DNA of 64,000 nucleotides from Euryodendron excelsum (taxonomy: Eukaryota > Streptophyta > Magnoliopsida > Ericales > Pentaphylacaceae). This document shows, piece by piece, positions 24,241 through 36,762 of this stretch (position 1 is its first letter; the number at the start of each line of letters is the position of its first letter). The notes under the pieces were generated by a model. The model saw only the letters and a program-made list of their open reading frames with translations, searched no databases and was not told where the DNA came from. The stretch is taken from positions 16,824,501 to 16,888,500 of the forward strand of contig CM065383.1 in assembly GCA_033060915.1 (NCBI GenBank), in the 5' to 3' direction. The position numbers and the translations under genes were made by a program.

Positions 24241-25914
24241 AAAAACAACGAAAAAAATTCAATGGATTAAAACATGGTATTACAAATTTAACAAAATATT
24301 ACATACACAATCATGCAATCATATAATTTACAAAAGAAAATTTTAAATATAATAGGATCACAGTAAGTGCAACATCATATCTCATAAAGAAAATCATATA
24401 GTCTACATAACGCTCATTTTCAAGCACACTTATGTAACCTTTGCACAAAATAGAGTCTACAATGGTTGCACACTTTTCTCCATATCATTAGGAGAGAGCA
24501 TGGCTTGTGCAGAAATTTTTTGAAATAACATTTCATGACTTAAATCTTTTTAGAATTACACAATGCATCTCAAAACTTTAGAAAATGACATTTATTGCTC
24601 ATAATTTTATAAAATTACACTATAATTCTAAAACTATATGAAATTACACTTTATCCCCCAAAGCTTTTGAAAATTACAACAATTTCTAAAAGTTTTTAAA
24701 ATTGCAAATAAAGACCAAATTTTTTTATAATTATAAAAAAGACCTCAAAATTTGAAAAAAAAAACATTGGTCAAGAAATGGTACTACCAATCCGCTAATC
24801 CAAATCACACATATAATATACCTTTAGAAAGGTAATAAAAAACCGATTACATTAATATAAGTTTCATGCAATGAAACTCAATAGATAAAAAGAATAAAAT
24901 CAATAAAGTTTTAGAATTTGAGACAAAAAATACAGTTTTCTCTCAACTGGTAAACCATTTGATCACGAAATTTTGGGAACACATTCATAGATGTGTGATC
25001 AACAACACATTAAAATCTCATAACATATGGTGTTCATATGACCAAGATGCCATTAGCACATAAATGAAAATTTTTGCCACAAAACAGTACATATCATGGA
25101 TACCAAATATAATTTCTAGAATTTAAAACAATTAAATTCACTAAGAAATAAAAACATAATTTTTGATGTTCAAAGCATCACACAGACAGAAGCGTTCTGC
25201 CTCACAACACGTTCCAAACACAGAGACTCAAAAAGGGCCCTTAACACCCACACAATACTCACGTCGTAAAAATAATGACATCCAAATCATGCATACAAGA
25301 TAATAATATGAGAACACTGTATGAAGTGCAGATCAAAACCGTACATTGAATGTCATGCACGATTTTTCATGCAAATGTCAAGCACTATTCATTTTTAAAA
25401 TTCTATTTTGAATAAAAAGTCAGGCCAAAACTGTGGTCCGTTATCTTTAATAGGCCATAAAAGCAAAACGCATACATAACGCATCTTCGGACACGTGTGT
25501 AAAGATGTAATCCAAACATACAACTTTCATGCATCGAGACTCAACGATAGCAATTACAGAAACACAATAAATACACAATGGAAAAGGAAAGAAGTTTGTC
25601 CTAAAATTGTTATTCCCATTGGGTGTATTAGTATTAATGTAACCAAAATGAATGTAAAGATGTGAAACTTACAGTACTGCATATAGAAATTAACTAAATA
25701 ATGATAATGATTAAAACTAATGTTTAACACTATATTCTTAAGACAAAATTTGCTTTAACGGTAGTGTTTATGATTGAAAGGACGTTTGCTTCCTAGAATA
25801 CAATGATCGATTCTATACAAAAGCAACACTTTAATATGTATGTCTGGCAAACTAAAAATGTGATGTACTTTCTTACAAAGACTCTATGGTGCATGAAAAG
25901 ATTATGAAAAAAAA
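24241..25914. other. AT-rich stretch of unresolved origin
   Basis: This lies between the last recognisable copia integrase remnant and the recognisable part of the right LTR. It may contain the inner part of that LTR and eroded gag. No zinc knuckle, primer-binding site or open frame supports a more exact call. Confidence 0.4.
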
Positions 25915-26249
25915 AATTTAAATGAAATAGAGAAAACATAGAGTATATATAGACACTAAGGTGTACTAACCAATTAATGCCTTGCAATGGTTATGACTAT
26001 TCAATTTAAATACTAAATTTTAATTTGAATAACTATAATAAAATAAGATTGTGTATGAATATGTCAGACACTTTGAAATCAATTTCTCATTCACTCATGT
26101 ATGGCTCAAAGTTAATGAAAACATGAAATTTTTTCCAACATTATGTACTGGTGCTAGTATGTTTCGATATACCATTTAGTGTTTTACAAATATTATACAG
26201 TATAAAAATATATATTTGTTTACAGAATTCGATGTTAATGCAGAAGCAG

Positions 26250-26400
26250 TAAAATAAAAATTTGGACAAAAACCATGGAGTGCAAGGTCCTCCCTTAACG
26301 AGTATTCGGGCGAAAAGGAGGACCTGGGAAACGCCCTTTACTGCGCCGATCGTGTGGGTTCGATTTCTCCTATCTGTGTGTACCACATAGCCGTTTTAAT
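26250..26400 (+). other. Possible tRNA-derived SINE remnant with B-box-like motif
   Basis: GGGTTCGATTTCTCC near 26357 is one base from a Pol III B box (GGTTCGANNCC). Upstream, AGGTCCTCC and GGAGGACCT form a 9-bp hairpin around an AGTATTCGGGCG-containing loop, and an A/T-rich tail with AATAAATAAA follows. No clear A box was found, so the SINE call is weak. Confidence 0.25.
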
Positions 26401-26688
26401 AAATAAAATAATTAATAAATGGCTGTCTTAAAAGTATCCAAAAAAATGAATAATAATATTTAAGAAAACCAAAAAAATGGTTGAAGAAAATGAACTTTAT
26501 GTTACTGTTTTGGCACACATATACATCATACAGGACTAAAATATATGAGAGTATGGCTTTAAATCTTGAGAACATACGGTGAAGTTTTGCACTTTAATGA
26601 TTTAGAATGACCAAAACAAGAATAGAAATTCCGAGAAACAATTTTTAACTTATGATTAATATAACACTTTAGGAAGACTATAATAATA

Positions 26689-26714
26689 ATAAATAAATAA
26701 ATAAATAAATAAAT
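26689..26714. repeat. (AAAT)n microsatellite
   Basis: About six repeats of AAAT lie in intergenic DNA. Confidence 0.9.
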
Positions 26715-28288
26715 CATTTGGTTGATCACGAAACGACGGATCAGATTTGTGGTAGAGGGGGCCGGAAAATAGTGCTTTTTTGGTGCTGGTAGTGGGCAAG
26801 GGTCTCAAGATTCCGGTCCGATTAATCGAATAGAGGTCCGGCTAAACTTACAAAGACTGGACCGGTTTGTCCTCGCATATCTTTCTGCAAGTTGCATCAC
26901 TTGTATCACTGTCAGCCTGTGGATACACTAATATCATGGATTTCACCTCAAGAAACACACACACAAATACACACATTTATATATATATATATATATTACT
27001 GTATGGTACGATTTTGCAGAAGGCATTGGCCCACATCACATGTTAACTAGTTGGGTCTGTGAGAAGTGTCAAAATATATTGTCTGCCCGATAAGTTATCA
27101 ATCGGTGATAAGACCAATAGGGATTAAAAAAAATTCACTCAGCGAATATTGCCAAAACAGACGGGTTGTTTGTCATGTACACATGCTTCATTTGATTGTC
27201 TAAGATGATAAGGCCATTGCTAGGTAGTTTCTTTTGGCTGTTCAATGAGTGGATTTCTTTAGGACCTAGAGAACCAGTGGAAAGATGCTTATGAACATGC
27301 TGATTATCTTGCTTCCATATCTTCTTTATATCAACCATTAATAGCTCTTTCTTCTCGTAAAGTTAATAATTTTTTGGGAAAGATCAAAATCAGCTTTGGA
27401 TCAAATCTCTAATAGTTCACAAGAGAACTCTCTCTAACATGCGTTGATAATGCAGTGAGTCGGCCTCCAGGTCAGTAATAATTAGCTCCAGTAATCTAAG
27501 AAGAGGGAAAAGGTGAGGGACACCGCTATGATGTCTGCCAAGTGCACTCCGATATTAAAGTTAGGTCTTTGAAGATATTTCAACAGAGTTTTTGTTAGGA
27601 CTTATGTTTTGCGTACCTTGTTGGAGAAGATGATTTTTCCTTTTATATTGACAGGCACCTTGGTAGCCCTAGAGAGGCATTGTATGCATGGAGAGGATGG
27701 GAGATGGCTGTCTCTCCACGTGACAGTGCGGCATTGGAGATCCTGATTGGTGGTAGAGTAGTGGGAGGCGTGGTTGTCCAACTCCAAACGTGACACTCAC
27801 TTAGGCGTGTGTTAAAGTGAGTGAGGTGACTGCCTCCTCCTACACGCAAAGTCTTGGAGTTGGGAGCACATTATCATGATTGGGTTGCCAATGATGGCTT
27901 TCACTGGCGTGGTTGGTGGAACGAATGATTGGCACCATCACATAAGTCTTGCTTGGGCGTGGTTCGCTTGATCGTGTGCAGCCACGGTTTGATGGGTCAT
28001 GACTCCCTGATTAGCTGGGCCTCTTAGGGTCGATCCTTCTTTCGTGGTGCTTTGCCTTCTTTCGATTATATCTGTGTCCTTCGAGATATTAATATGTTTG
28101 GTGCTGAAACCTCAACCATTATAATGCACAATACATCATCGGCTGAATCTGACAGCCCATGTGTACTTTCTCCTGGTCGGACCATTACGGTATTTCTGGC
28201 TGACCCCCATCATGTGTTAATCCAGAAGTGCCTGAGCATTCTCAAAGGAATGGTGTTGAGAAGACATGGCCTATGCAGAGATACCCGG
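26715..28288. other. Intergenic stretch, no gene recognised
   Basis: It contains a CA/TA microsatellite (about 26955-26996) and sequence of moderate GC from about 27640 to 28280. Short open frames (for example 27135-27338 on the minus strand) show no family motif. The part around 28040-28280 looks like old repeat DNA, but no LTR ends were found. Confidence 0.5.
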
Positions 28289-28519
28289 GGCCGGTTTGGA
28301 ACAATTTTTTTCAAGCTTTTTTGGCTTTATGTCTTTTAGCTTATAAGTAAAAAAAAATTAAAAATTTTTAATTTTTTTTTTTTGCTTATATTTGTTTTTT
28401 ATACTTATTTTAGCTTATAAATGCAAAAAAAAAAAAACTAAAAATTTTCAATTTTTTTACTTACAAGCAAAAAAATAAAATAAAATAAAAGTTAAATTTA
28501 AGCTTTACTAAACGAAGCC
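28289..28519. mobile_element. MITE-like foldback element with GGCCGGTTTGG / GGCTTCGTTTAG ends
   Basis: The left end GGCCGGTTTGGAACAA and the reverse complement of the right end, GGCTTCGTTTAGTAAA, form imperfect terminal inverted repeats. Inside, long AT-rich arms (AGCTTATAAGTAAAAAAAAA against TTTTTTACTTACAAGC) can fold back on each other. Ends of the GGCxxxGTTTGG type are known in plant MITEs of the PIF/Harbinger and hAT groups. No convincing target duplication was seen, so the superfamily is open. Confidence 0.65.
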
Positions 28520-28612
28520 TCCGTGGGACTAGTTCTCTAATGGTTGGGATTCTGCCCTTCAATCTTTTTACTTGAACTGTCAAAGGTTTTATCCGTGGAT
28601 TAGAGGACGATA

Positions 28613-28860
28613 GTGTAGTGGTAAAGTAATACTGAGTACTCGACAGTAATTCCTATTAAATGGTGACACGTGATGTGTAAATATATCAGCAATCTCAGTT
28701 TGTAAAGTAATTGAGAGACTTTTAAGGAAACATTTGATATTTTTTTTTTAAAACTCTTTTCACCACTCCAAAAACTCAAGTTGCTAATATATTCACACAT
28801 CAAGTATTACAATTTAATAGGAATTATCATCGATTAATCAGTACTACTTTACCACTAAAC
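28613..28860. mobile_element. Long-TIR MITE-like element
   Basis: The first about 110 bases and the reverse complement of the last about 110 bases align with scattered mismatches. They start GTGTAGTGGTAAAGTA against GTTTAGTGGTAAAGTA and share AATTCCTATTAAAT and TGATGTGTxAATATAT. The whole 248 bp is therefore a foldback. There is no coding capacity and no clear target duplication. Long terminal inverted repeats are common in Mutator-type MITEs, but the superfamily is not established. Confidence 0.75.
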
Positions 28861-29156
28861 TTTTTTCCATAGAGGAGAGGTGATGTGGGAGTTTAAAATG
28901 GCAAAGGGTATCGAATAAGACTTCTTTTTTCTTGCAGAACTGTGGGTCATTCATGCATGCACCATTTCAATCTCCATTGAGAAAGATTACGGGTTCATAT
29001 CAGGTTATCAGAAAATCAGCTTCCGACAGGGAAGGCCCCTTCCGTACTTGTGTGAAGGCTCCTGATTTGCATTTGAGATTGTCATTTTTCAATGTGCCAT
29101 TGTAGAGGCTCCTTCTAGGAAAGCCTACTTCTCAGAAAACAGCAAGAAAATGGCCT

Positions 29157-29342
29157 CTCTCTCTCTCTCTCTCCTTCTTGTTGCTTTGCTTTAAAAGATA
29201 TGGTCGTTGGATTCGATTCTCTCTCTCCTTCCTTCTTTGTTGTTCTTGTTGCTTTGCTTTAAAAGATTTGGTCGTTTGATTCATTCTCTCTCTCCTTCCT
29301 TCTTTGTTGTGTTGCTTTAAAAGATCAGGTCGTATCATTCAT
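29157..29342. repeat. Three tandem units of about 60-66 bp
   Basis: Units at about 29157-29217, 29218-29283 and 29284-29342 share TCTCTCTCTCC, TTGTTGCTTTGCTTTAAAAGAT and GGTCGTxxxATTC. Two units also have CTTCCTTCTTTGTTG. It is a young-looking minisatellite. Confidence 0.85.
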
Positions 29343-32300
29343 TGTAGGCCATGTAGATCGTTTGTTAGCATCCGCTATCAATCTTACTCTCTCCTATTTC
29401 TTCATTAGCATTTTCTTTCTTCATTATTAAAGACAGTCGGGGGTTTTCAGTGCGGTCATTTTCATTTCGGATAATGCCATCAAAATTTGGCTGCGTTGCC
29501 TCGTGAAGGTATATATAACTACAGTGGCGTAACAACAATTTCCGTCTGTTTTTCTCATTATTGGCTCCTGGAATCAGATGGATTCTATGGCACTTGAGAC
29601 TCACATCTGATATAACGAGTGAGATTAATTTTATATTTTGTTTCATACAAAATAATTTAATTTATATCCCATACTATAGGTTAGATCTCGTAAAAACTGT
29701 AACATATGTATTTCTAAAGGGACAAACAGCCACAAGATGTTTTTCTAATGGTTGCAACTCTAGTTGCTAACTATACTGATTCTTGAATGCCTATTGTAAA
29801 ACAAGTACAAAAGCAAAGACATACCTTTTTAAAGCAAAAGTAAAATAAGGACCCAAAATTATAAATCAAAGATGTTCCCACGTGCTTCAAAATGTACTCT
29901 CCTATTATTAATCATCATGGAGTATGGTTAAGCCCATTTAGAGTCAACTATACTCACTCTATTCGCAATTCAATAGCACTAGTTGCTCTAGTTGCCATAG
30001 GTGAGATAAACTTCAACGGAGGAGAGAGAGACCTCTCAATCTTCAATACAATCTAAAACTATCAAATATTCAGAATATATAGGATGGTAACTTTCCTCTT
30101 AATGGAAATTGTGGGTAGCTATATATTATAACTATCGCTCATGGGTCATAGGTTTGAATTTTGGATATTACCCTGAGCGCCCCAATTTGGCCTCAAAACC
30201 AATGCTGAATATTATTTATTCTGCATCATTTTTCTTTTTTCTTTTTTTCGCTAACTGGATGTCTAGGCTAGTTTGCGTTCACCTCAACTAATTACGAATC
30301 TATGCAGTCGTCTCATCTCACACAAACTGGATAAAAACCGGACCAAACACCTTAGAAGTGACATCAAGAAATTGATAGCATGTAAGAGATTTTCAAACTT
30401 GTGATTTTGGAGGAAATAAACCCCCAAGTCTTAAGTTTTGACTACTAAGCCAATCACTTGAGATTTACTTATTCTTCATCATGTTATTTGCTTCGGCACC
30501 CCCTTCCATGGCGTGAGGATGATGGGGAAATTAATAGAGGCCTAATGCAAAATTATGGTATAAAAAGTGACCCTTCATATATATGTGGCAAAACACTTTA
30601 TCTCTTATTTCAAAAACAAAATATTCATTTACGTCTAATTAGTATTATGTTCCAAGTAACGTTTATGATATATGTGTGGAATATGCTTATTGTTATACAG
30701 GCTCATTAAATATCTAAATTTATATGAATTTGACGAGCAACCTTCTCAAGACAAGATCATATTAGACCCACACATGAAAATAAATCCCGCGACACATGCA
30801 TCACCTCACAAAACCCACCGACCAGACTAGCTCAGGCTTACTGTGTGGCTAATCCAATTGCGTGAGAATTAAAACTTGCAACCGTTAATCCCTCAAGGCC
30901 TCAGCCATTCAACCCACAGCGGTGGGGTCCAAATTAACATTCTTCTTAGTGGCAAGAATGATAATAGCAGAAGCCAAATACCAAAGGTTAGCTATTTTTC
31001 TCATAAAGCCAAGTGGAGGGGGGTTGAGAAGACGGGGATTGATTTTGAGGGCTTTTATGGGAAGAAATATCACACGTCCCTTCGGCCTCTAATGTGGAAG
31101 TAGAGATATTGGCCCCACTTTTCACTACACGTTCAAGCATTGTGACCTTCCAACCCAATGTCTCTAACCATGGCGTCACCATCAAGAAGCACGTGAGAGA
31201 GAGGAATGCTTTATGTCACCATTTTCTATAAAAATGTATTATATATTTGACCATAACCGAAATTCGAAATTATATTATTACAGAAAATTTATTTTGAATC
31301 CCCTACCAGAATGAAGTATCATTTGCGTCATTGTAATCTAAAGTCATTTTAACACGTATTTTACTTAAAAATAAAAGGTCTCAATCTAGGCACATTATTT
31401 TGTATATAAAATTTGTATATTTGTTCTGGCTCATATATATCATCAAGGCAACTGAAATATTTAAATTTTTTTTAGATTTTTCTTTATTATCTCAGTCGTG
31501 AAGCAATAAGAAAAACAGACAGGCTGCCGTCAAAAGGAATCTGAAAAATGGTTTTTGAAGAACATAGCAAATGTCATGAGTCATGACCTCTACTCATACA
31601 TACAAGAACATGAAAACAAAAGAACATTCCAAAATCAAGAATTAATATAATGGTTATTTCAATTGACCATTTCAACCTAATGGAGCTAGCTAGCTCAAGC
31701 TGAATTGTGCATGGCACTACTTTTAGGGGTTGGCCAGCTTGGAGTTTGAGCTACTACTTCAACCACATATATAATCAGAATCTCTTTAATATAATTAAAT
31801 ATTAATGATCCCCACACCTGCCAAGTTTTCATACACATAATTAAAGACCAGCCCTCGCTAGCTGGCTGCCCTAATTGATTTCTGTGCATCAACAAAGATT
31901 TCAATTTTGTGTGTTTTAAAATTTGTTATGGGGATCAAATTTCCTTCCACAACCTAAGAATGTAAACTATCATTTTCGTAAGGAATTGTTAAGAAATAAA
32001 TAATTAAGTTGATTCTCTATCTAATAGTTTAAGCTTTTAAATGAGTGGATTCTTAAACTTTTAGATGAGTTTATGGTCAATAATTCAACAGAAATAATTT
32101 TTAAAAATATTTTCTTAAAACAGTATCGGTTTTTTTTCCAGGCAAAACCAATTCACTTGATTAGGTTAATCATCAGCTACAACTCAAAATTTTAATTGTA
32201 TATATACCCGTCAAAAAAATTTTTAAATAAGAACAAAGTGTTCAGTCAAATATTAAACATTATATAGGCCACTTCTAATTAAGAAATTTTTTGGGGCCGC

Positions 32301-32807
32301 TTGTCGCAAATACTTCTCAAAACATACTTTGGAGGGCAAGAGCGAAGACTGTACCTAGACCCAAGCTCATCTAAGAAATAGGAACAATTATACTTTATCC
32401 GTTCGTAATTTGAGCGATATCAAATATGTCATGTGGTTTAAAATTGAACACATAATCTCCTTTTGATTTGAAATTATTTACAAAATAGATAAAATCGTAA
32501 CACATTTATGAAATTAACAATAAGCTCGTGCTATGCACGGTATAAATAAATATATTTTACTAAGATTATTATTAATTAAATTATTAAAAGAAAAAAAACA
32601 AGTTTAATATTTGGCCCCATATATTTCTCTTATGATGCTGAATAATACAATAAAAAGAATTGTATCTATTTCAAAAAAAAAAAAAAAAGAAACAAAAAAT
32701 ATATACATAAATGCCAGTGGCTCTCATAAATCAAATAGCTCTCCTTATCTTTGAATAGGATCTTTTGATCTTGATGGTGCGGTCTCGTCTACAACATCTT
32801 GATCTTC
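29343..32807. other. AT-rich intergenic stretch, no gene recognised
   Basis: Short open frames on both strands have no recognisable motif. There is a long poly-A-like run near 32673. I see no RNA gene or LTR end here. Confidence 0.5.
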
Positions 32808-33006
32808 TTCAATTATCTGCAATTGCATATCAATAAAGTATCAAATTGTAGATTAACCTAAAATTGTTTTTCCACAACCATTCTATCGCTAATAAAAAGA
32901 GTTGTTCAATTATCTGCAACTGCATATCAATAAAGTATCAATTAAATTGTAGATTAACCTAAAATTGTTCTTCCTCAACCATTCTATGGCTAATAAAGAG
33001 AGTTGT
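32808..33006. repeat. Direct tandem duplication of about 97 bp
   Basis: Two adjacent copies (about 32808-32906 and 32907-33006) share TTCAATTATCTGCAA, TGCATATCAATAAAGTATC and TTGTAGATTAACCTAAAATTG. The second has a small TTAAA insertion. Confidence 0.9.
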
Positions 33007-33956
33007 TTTAGTTACCGAAGATGGGTTGACTAGAGTGGACATGCCAATCTATTTGACTTGAAGCTGTTTGGTTGGTTGGTGTAGCGCGATTTTGATATGA
33101 ATGTTTTAACTTCTAAAATAGCATTCCTTAGCTCCCATTCACCTCTTTTCTTTCAGTATAGTATGAGCTACCAATGACATGTGGCAGGATCGATAGCTTC
33201 TCGTCGTCTGACTTGGTATTGCTTGGTGGCTATTAACACTATCTTTGAGCCTAAATCACATGGGTTAGACAGAGTTGAATCGAATTTTCTCACAATTTGT
33301 ACAAAAATCGAAGATATCCATCTCATATCTATACCTATACCCATACCCATGTAACATTTAAAATAAAAAGGCTAAGATAATGATTATTGTTTATAAGATC
33401 ATTTAATCTGAAAACAAATTTGATAATGGATAATCTTTTAGAGAAGTTTTGTTTGCTTAGATATATGCAACTAATTCTTATAAAAAAAAAAACCAAATAC
33501 GAAAAGGAAAGAAAACTTAAAAAAAACCAAACAATTAAAGAAAATAGATAATTGTTGCCACATATTAATAAAAAAGGAAAAACACAAGGACGCATATTTT
33601 TTATATTTTATAAAAGTTCAAAATTTTAGAAGAATGAAAGATATCTAATCTCGTATATACATGTAACCATGTGGCATTTAAAATTACAAAAAAGATAAGA
33701 TAATGTATAAGTATTTACCACATCAATTAATCTGAAAACAAATTTGACAATGGACAATCGTTTATATAAGTCTAGCTCATTGGTATAGATATAGAATATA
33801 TGGAACTAATTCTTATGTGATTTTGAAAATTGTTGTCACATATTAATAAATAAATAAATAACCAATAACACACCAGCATGTATTTTTCTATATTTTATAA
33901 AAGTTCAAAGTTTCACAAGAATGAGAGATACCCATCTCAAGTATATACCCGGAACT

Positions 33957-34872
33957 AGTGGCGGAGCTGGAAAAATTATCTAAAGGGGCACCCATTAATG
34001 ACAATCTAATAAATTTATTTAATCAGCAATAGGCACTGGAGTTCTGCATATATGTTTAATATAGGAAAAATGCTATTTTTCTAAAAAAAATTGTACAAAA
34101 AACTTCATCAAATGATGTGACGATATGAATTTTGTAATTAAGAGCTATCATTATGGATGTTTACTTTTAAGCTAAAAGACTTAGATTCAAATAGGGGCGG
34201 ATGCAAAATTTTTGTTCACTAGGGGCAAATTTTACATAGAAGAGTACACAAATTATTTTTAATTGACAAAATCTATTTTTCTTGATAAGTAAAACAATTA
34301 TATTAAAATAGGCAAAAAAAAAAAAAGAGCTCCACCTCTATACAATAGCTGTATACACTATATTTACAACTTAGGGACAAATTAAGTGGAGGCAAATGTA
34401 AATGTCAATAAATTTAGTGAGGACAATATACTATATTTATAACTTAAGATAAAATAAATATAAATAATTAAAAAATAGTGGAATCGCCAAGTCGATAGGA
34501 CAGCTGCCCCTACTCGCCCCTTCGTGGATCCGCCCTTGAATTCAACCCCATCACTTTGTACAAGAATCCTCTATAAATTTTCTATACGTGTAGGATTATC
34601 TATAATGTATATATGCCTATATGTAATATAAAAAGGGGTCTTTGAAGAAAAATAAATATTTAAAAGTAGTATCTATAAATTTTTAGGGAGGAAATTAAAA
34701 AATGTATGTAAAATTGTAATGTGAAAATATAATTTTTAACTATTCAAGGGGGCATTTACAAATTTTTAGAGGGAACAAATTGACAAAAAAAATCTTAAAA
34801 CTAATGGTAAAAGTATAATTTTTGAAAATTGGGGGGCAAGTGCCCCTCTAAGCCTCAAGTGGCTCCTCCCTG
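33957..34872. mobile_element. Non-autonomous DNA transposon (hAT- or Mutator-like)
   Basis: The left end AGTGGCGGAGCTGG and right end (reverse complement CAGGGAGGAGCCACTTG) give imperfect inverted termini, with AAGGGGCAC and AGAGGGGCAC further in. The flanks CCCGGAACT (33948-33956) and CCCGAAACT (34873-34881) form an 8- to 9-bp target duplication with one mismatch. Removing it restores the third unit of the surrounding tandem repeat. There is no transposase frame. Another element sits inside at 34192-34538. Confidence 0.75.
34192..34538. mobile_element. Nested MITE-like element with TAGGGGCGGAT / ATCCGCCCTTG ends
   Basis: The left terminus TAGGGGCGGATGCA and the reverse complement of the right terminus, CAAGGGCGGATCCA, are inverted repeats. 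Flanks GATTCAAA and AATTCAAC match at six of eight positions, as expected for an old 8-bp hAT-type duplication. It is about 347 bp, noncoding, and lies inside the larger element at 33957-34872. Confidence 0.65.
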
Positions 34873-35150
34873 CCCGAAACTCCGTAAAATTTAAAATCAC
34901 AAGATAAGATAATGCATAATTATTTATCACATCATTTACTTTGAAAACGAATTTCACAATAGACAATCTTTTTGATAGTCCAGCTTATTTGTATAGATGT
35001 ATCATTTATTGAACTAATTCTTATATGGGTTTTTTTATATCTTATAAATTCACAAGTTCAGAGGAATGAAAGATATCAATGTCACATATATAGTTGTACC
35101 CATGTAACATTTAAAACAAAAAGGATAAGATAATGCATAATTGTACAATA

Positions 35151-36571
35151 TTTTGCTATTTATAATAATATAAATGACAAAAATATTCTTACAAAGGATA
35201 ACTCTTTATTTTGATATAAAAATTCAAAATTGTCTTTTTCATGTTCAACTTCAATCAAAGCAAATGAAATGACGAAAATATTTATGTGATAGAATCACCA
35301 TTAATTTTAACAATTTTCATCCATTTTACAATTAAAAGTTCAAACTATGAAGAGATTATGCGTTCATTTTTAAACCACATAAAGTCATTTAATTTTTATT
35401 CAAACTACAAAATAATAAAATGTAATTACCCAAAAAAAATTATGCTACGTGAAGAGGAATTTGCACATGTCATACTCTCTTGTTGATAAAATATTACTAT
35501 CTCAATTTATTAATATGGTGTTACCAACCAACAAATCATCACATACGTAAGTATTTATCATATAGCCTAAAATCACGTGTTGGTCTCTTCTTTTTTTTTA
35601 TAATATTTTTATATATACTATTTTATAATTAATGTGATATGTTTAATGAGGAGAATTTTATATGTGGATCTATTTCATTTGCTCACAGTACCATATGAAC
35701 ATGACGTGATCTCACATATCAAATAATTTTATTCTAATAGTGACCCTAATTGAACCTACCCCAAAAGTTAAATGAATCGGGAGTTCATGTTTAGGACCTA
35801 AGACTTAATGCATGATTTATGATTGATTATAAATATGATTTGTGACAGACTGCCATTACTTTTTCTTTCTTTCTTTTTTTTTTTTTTTTTTGGGAAATTG
35901 AGAACAACGAAGCACCAAACTAGCGGCAGCAATCAGGCCAGGTCGATATAGGGGCCCAAACGACAGGTGTCTTGAAGTCAGTTAGGAACATTTTGGTACA
36001 AAATTGGCGATGTAATGGAATTATGCAATAAAAAAAATAAATAAAAAGTCATACTGAAATTATATATGATGTGATTGAATTAAAACTTATTATTTAAAAT
36101 AAAATATTTATTAAATAACTTTTTATCACAAAAATAAATTTTAGTTGAATTTTAATATCAAATATTGCGACACTTACCGCGCTAGAGTGTAGAATAAATG
36201 CCGGAAAGCACACACGCTTTCGAGCTGTAACCAAATAAGCAATTTCACACCAACAATCAAGAGAATTAATATCAGTAGTATCATGATATCATGCAAATAT
36301 AACACAATGAGCCAATAATTTAGAATCATATAATGATATAAATTTTAATTGTTAAGAGTGTTAAATTTAAAATTTAAAATTTTTATTTAAAATAAAATAA
36401 TATTTTGATAATTAAAATTTTAAACACCCATATAATTATATATCATTAACTCGTTATGACATGATACCATTTTTTCTTGAAAACATTAACAACTGTTTAC
36501 CATAATAGGGTGGGTCAGTCTTGCGTGTGTATGCAAGTGCAGCCCCCATTTTTTTCTTCTCCTATGTTGGG
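35151..36571. other. AT-rich region upstream of the ARO gene
   Basis: No coding or RNA gene is seen. A poly-T run lies near 35873. The last few hundred bases presumably hold the distal promoter of the ARO gene, with no element I can name. Confidence 0.5.
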
Positions 36572-36580
36572 TATATAAAA
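36572..36580 (+). promoter_or_regulatory. TATA box of the ARO gene
   Basis: TATATAAAA lies about 390 bases before the start codon. A start of transcription near 36605 would leave a leader of about 365 nt. The position relative to the CT-rich leader supports it, but no transcript data are available. Confidence 0.55.
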
Positions 36581-36730
36581 GGGTAAATGCGCGTTTGACC
36601 TTGTGAAACCCGTCAGATTATGTACTCTAGTCTCTACTTCACACCACCATTTGTAGCGATCTTCAATGTAAACTCTGAAGAAAACTTGAGTCCACACGGA
36701 AACCCACATAGAAGACCAAACTCAAATACT

Positions 36731-36731
36731 G

Positions 36732-36762
<31 letters not shown>
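36731..36762 (+). repeat. (CT)n tract in the ARO leader
   Basis: About 30 bases of nearly pure CT repeat lie in the predicted 5' UTR. Pyrimidine tracts near transcription starts are common in plant promoters and leaders. Confidence 0.85.

Larger units (their letters stand above)
18596..26140 (-). mobile_element. Old, decayed Ty1/copia element (layer 1 of the nest)
   Basis: The two LTR remnants (18596-18837 and about 25915-26140) share ATAGAGTATATATAGACACTAAGG, an AATACTAAATTTTAATTxGAATAACTATAATAAAATAAGA-like block and the end TTTTCAACA/TTTTCCAACA. A polypurine tract (minus CATGTGGGGAT) abuts the left LTR at 18838. Internal sequence aligns with the young copia element at 40388-47336, both in the roughly 560-bp 3' noncoding part (18838-19320 continuing at 21628) and in RNase H, RT and integrase. 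The coding part is full of stops and C-to-T-like changes. A gypsy solo LTR interrupts it at 19321-21627. The left LTR is cut by the giant LTR ending at 18595. Sequence between about 24241 and 25914 cannot be assigned. Confidence 0.75.
33308..35150. repeat. Tandem repeat of about 300 bp, three full units and a partial fourth
   Basis: Units start near 33308, 33631, 33918 and 35061. Each has a GATATxxATCTC-like start, ATGTAACATTTAAAA, AAGATAATGxATAA, TCTGAAAACAAATTTGA(C/T)AATGGA and GGAACTAATTCTTAT. The first two end in CACATATTAATAAA and TATTTTATAAAAGTTCAAA. The third unit is split by a DNA transposon (33957-34872). It reads as a local satellite-like array. Confidence 0.8.

Noticed and set aside
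27135..27338. Small minus-strand frame of 67 codons as a host gene
   Set aside because: No recognisable domain, no supporting promoter or neighbouring exon, and its length is expected by chance.
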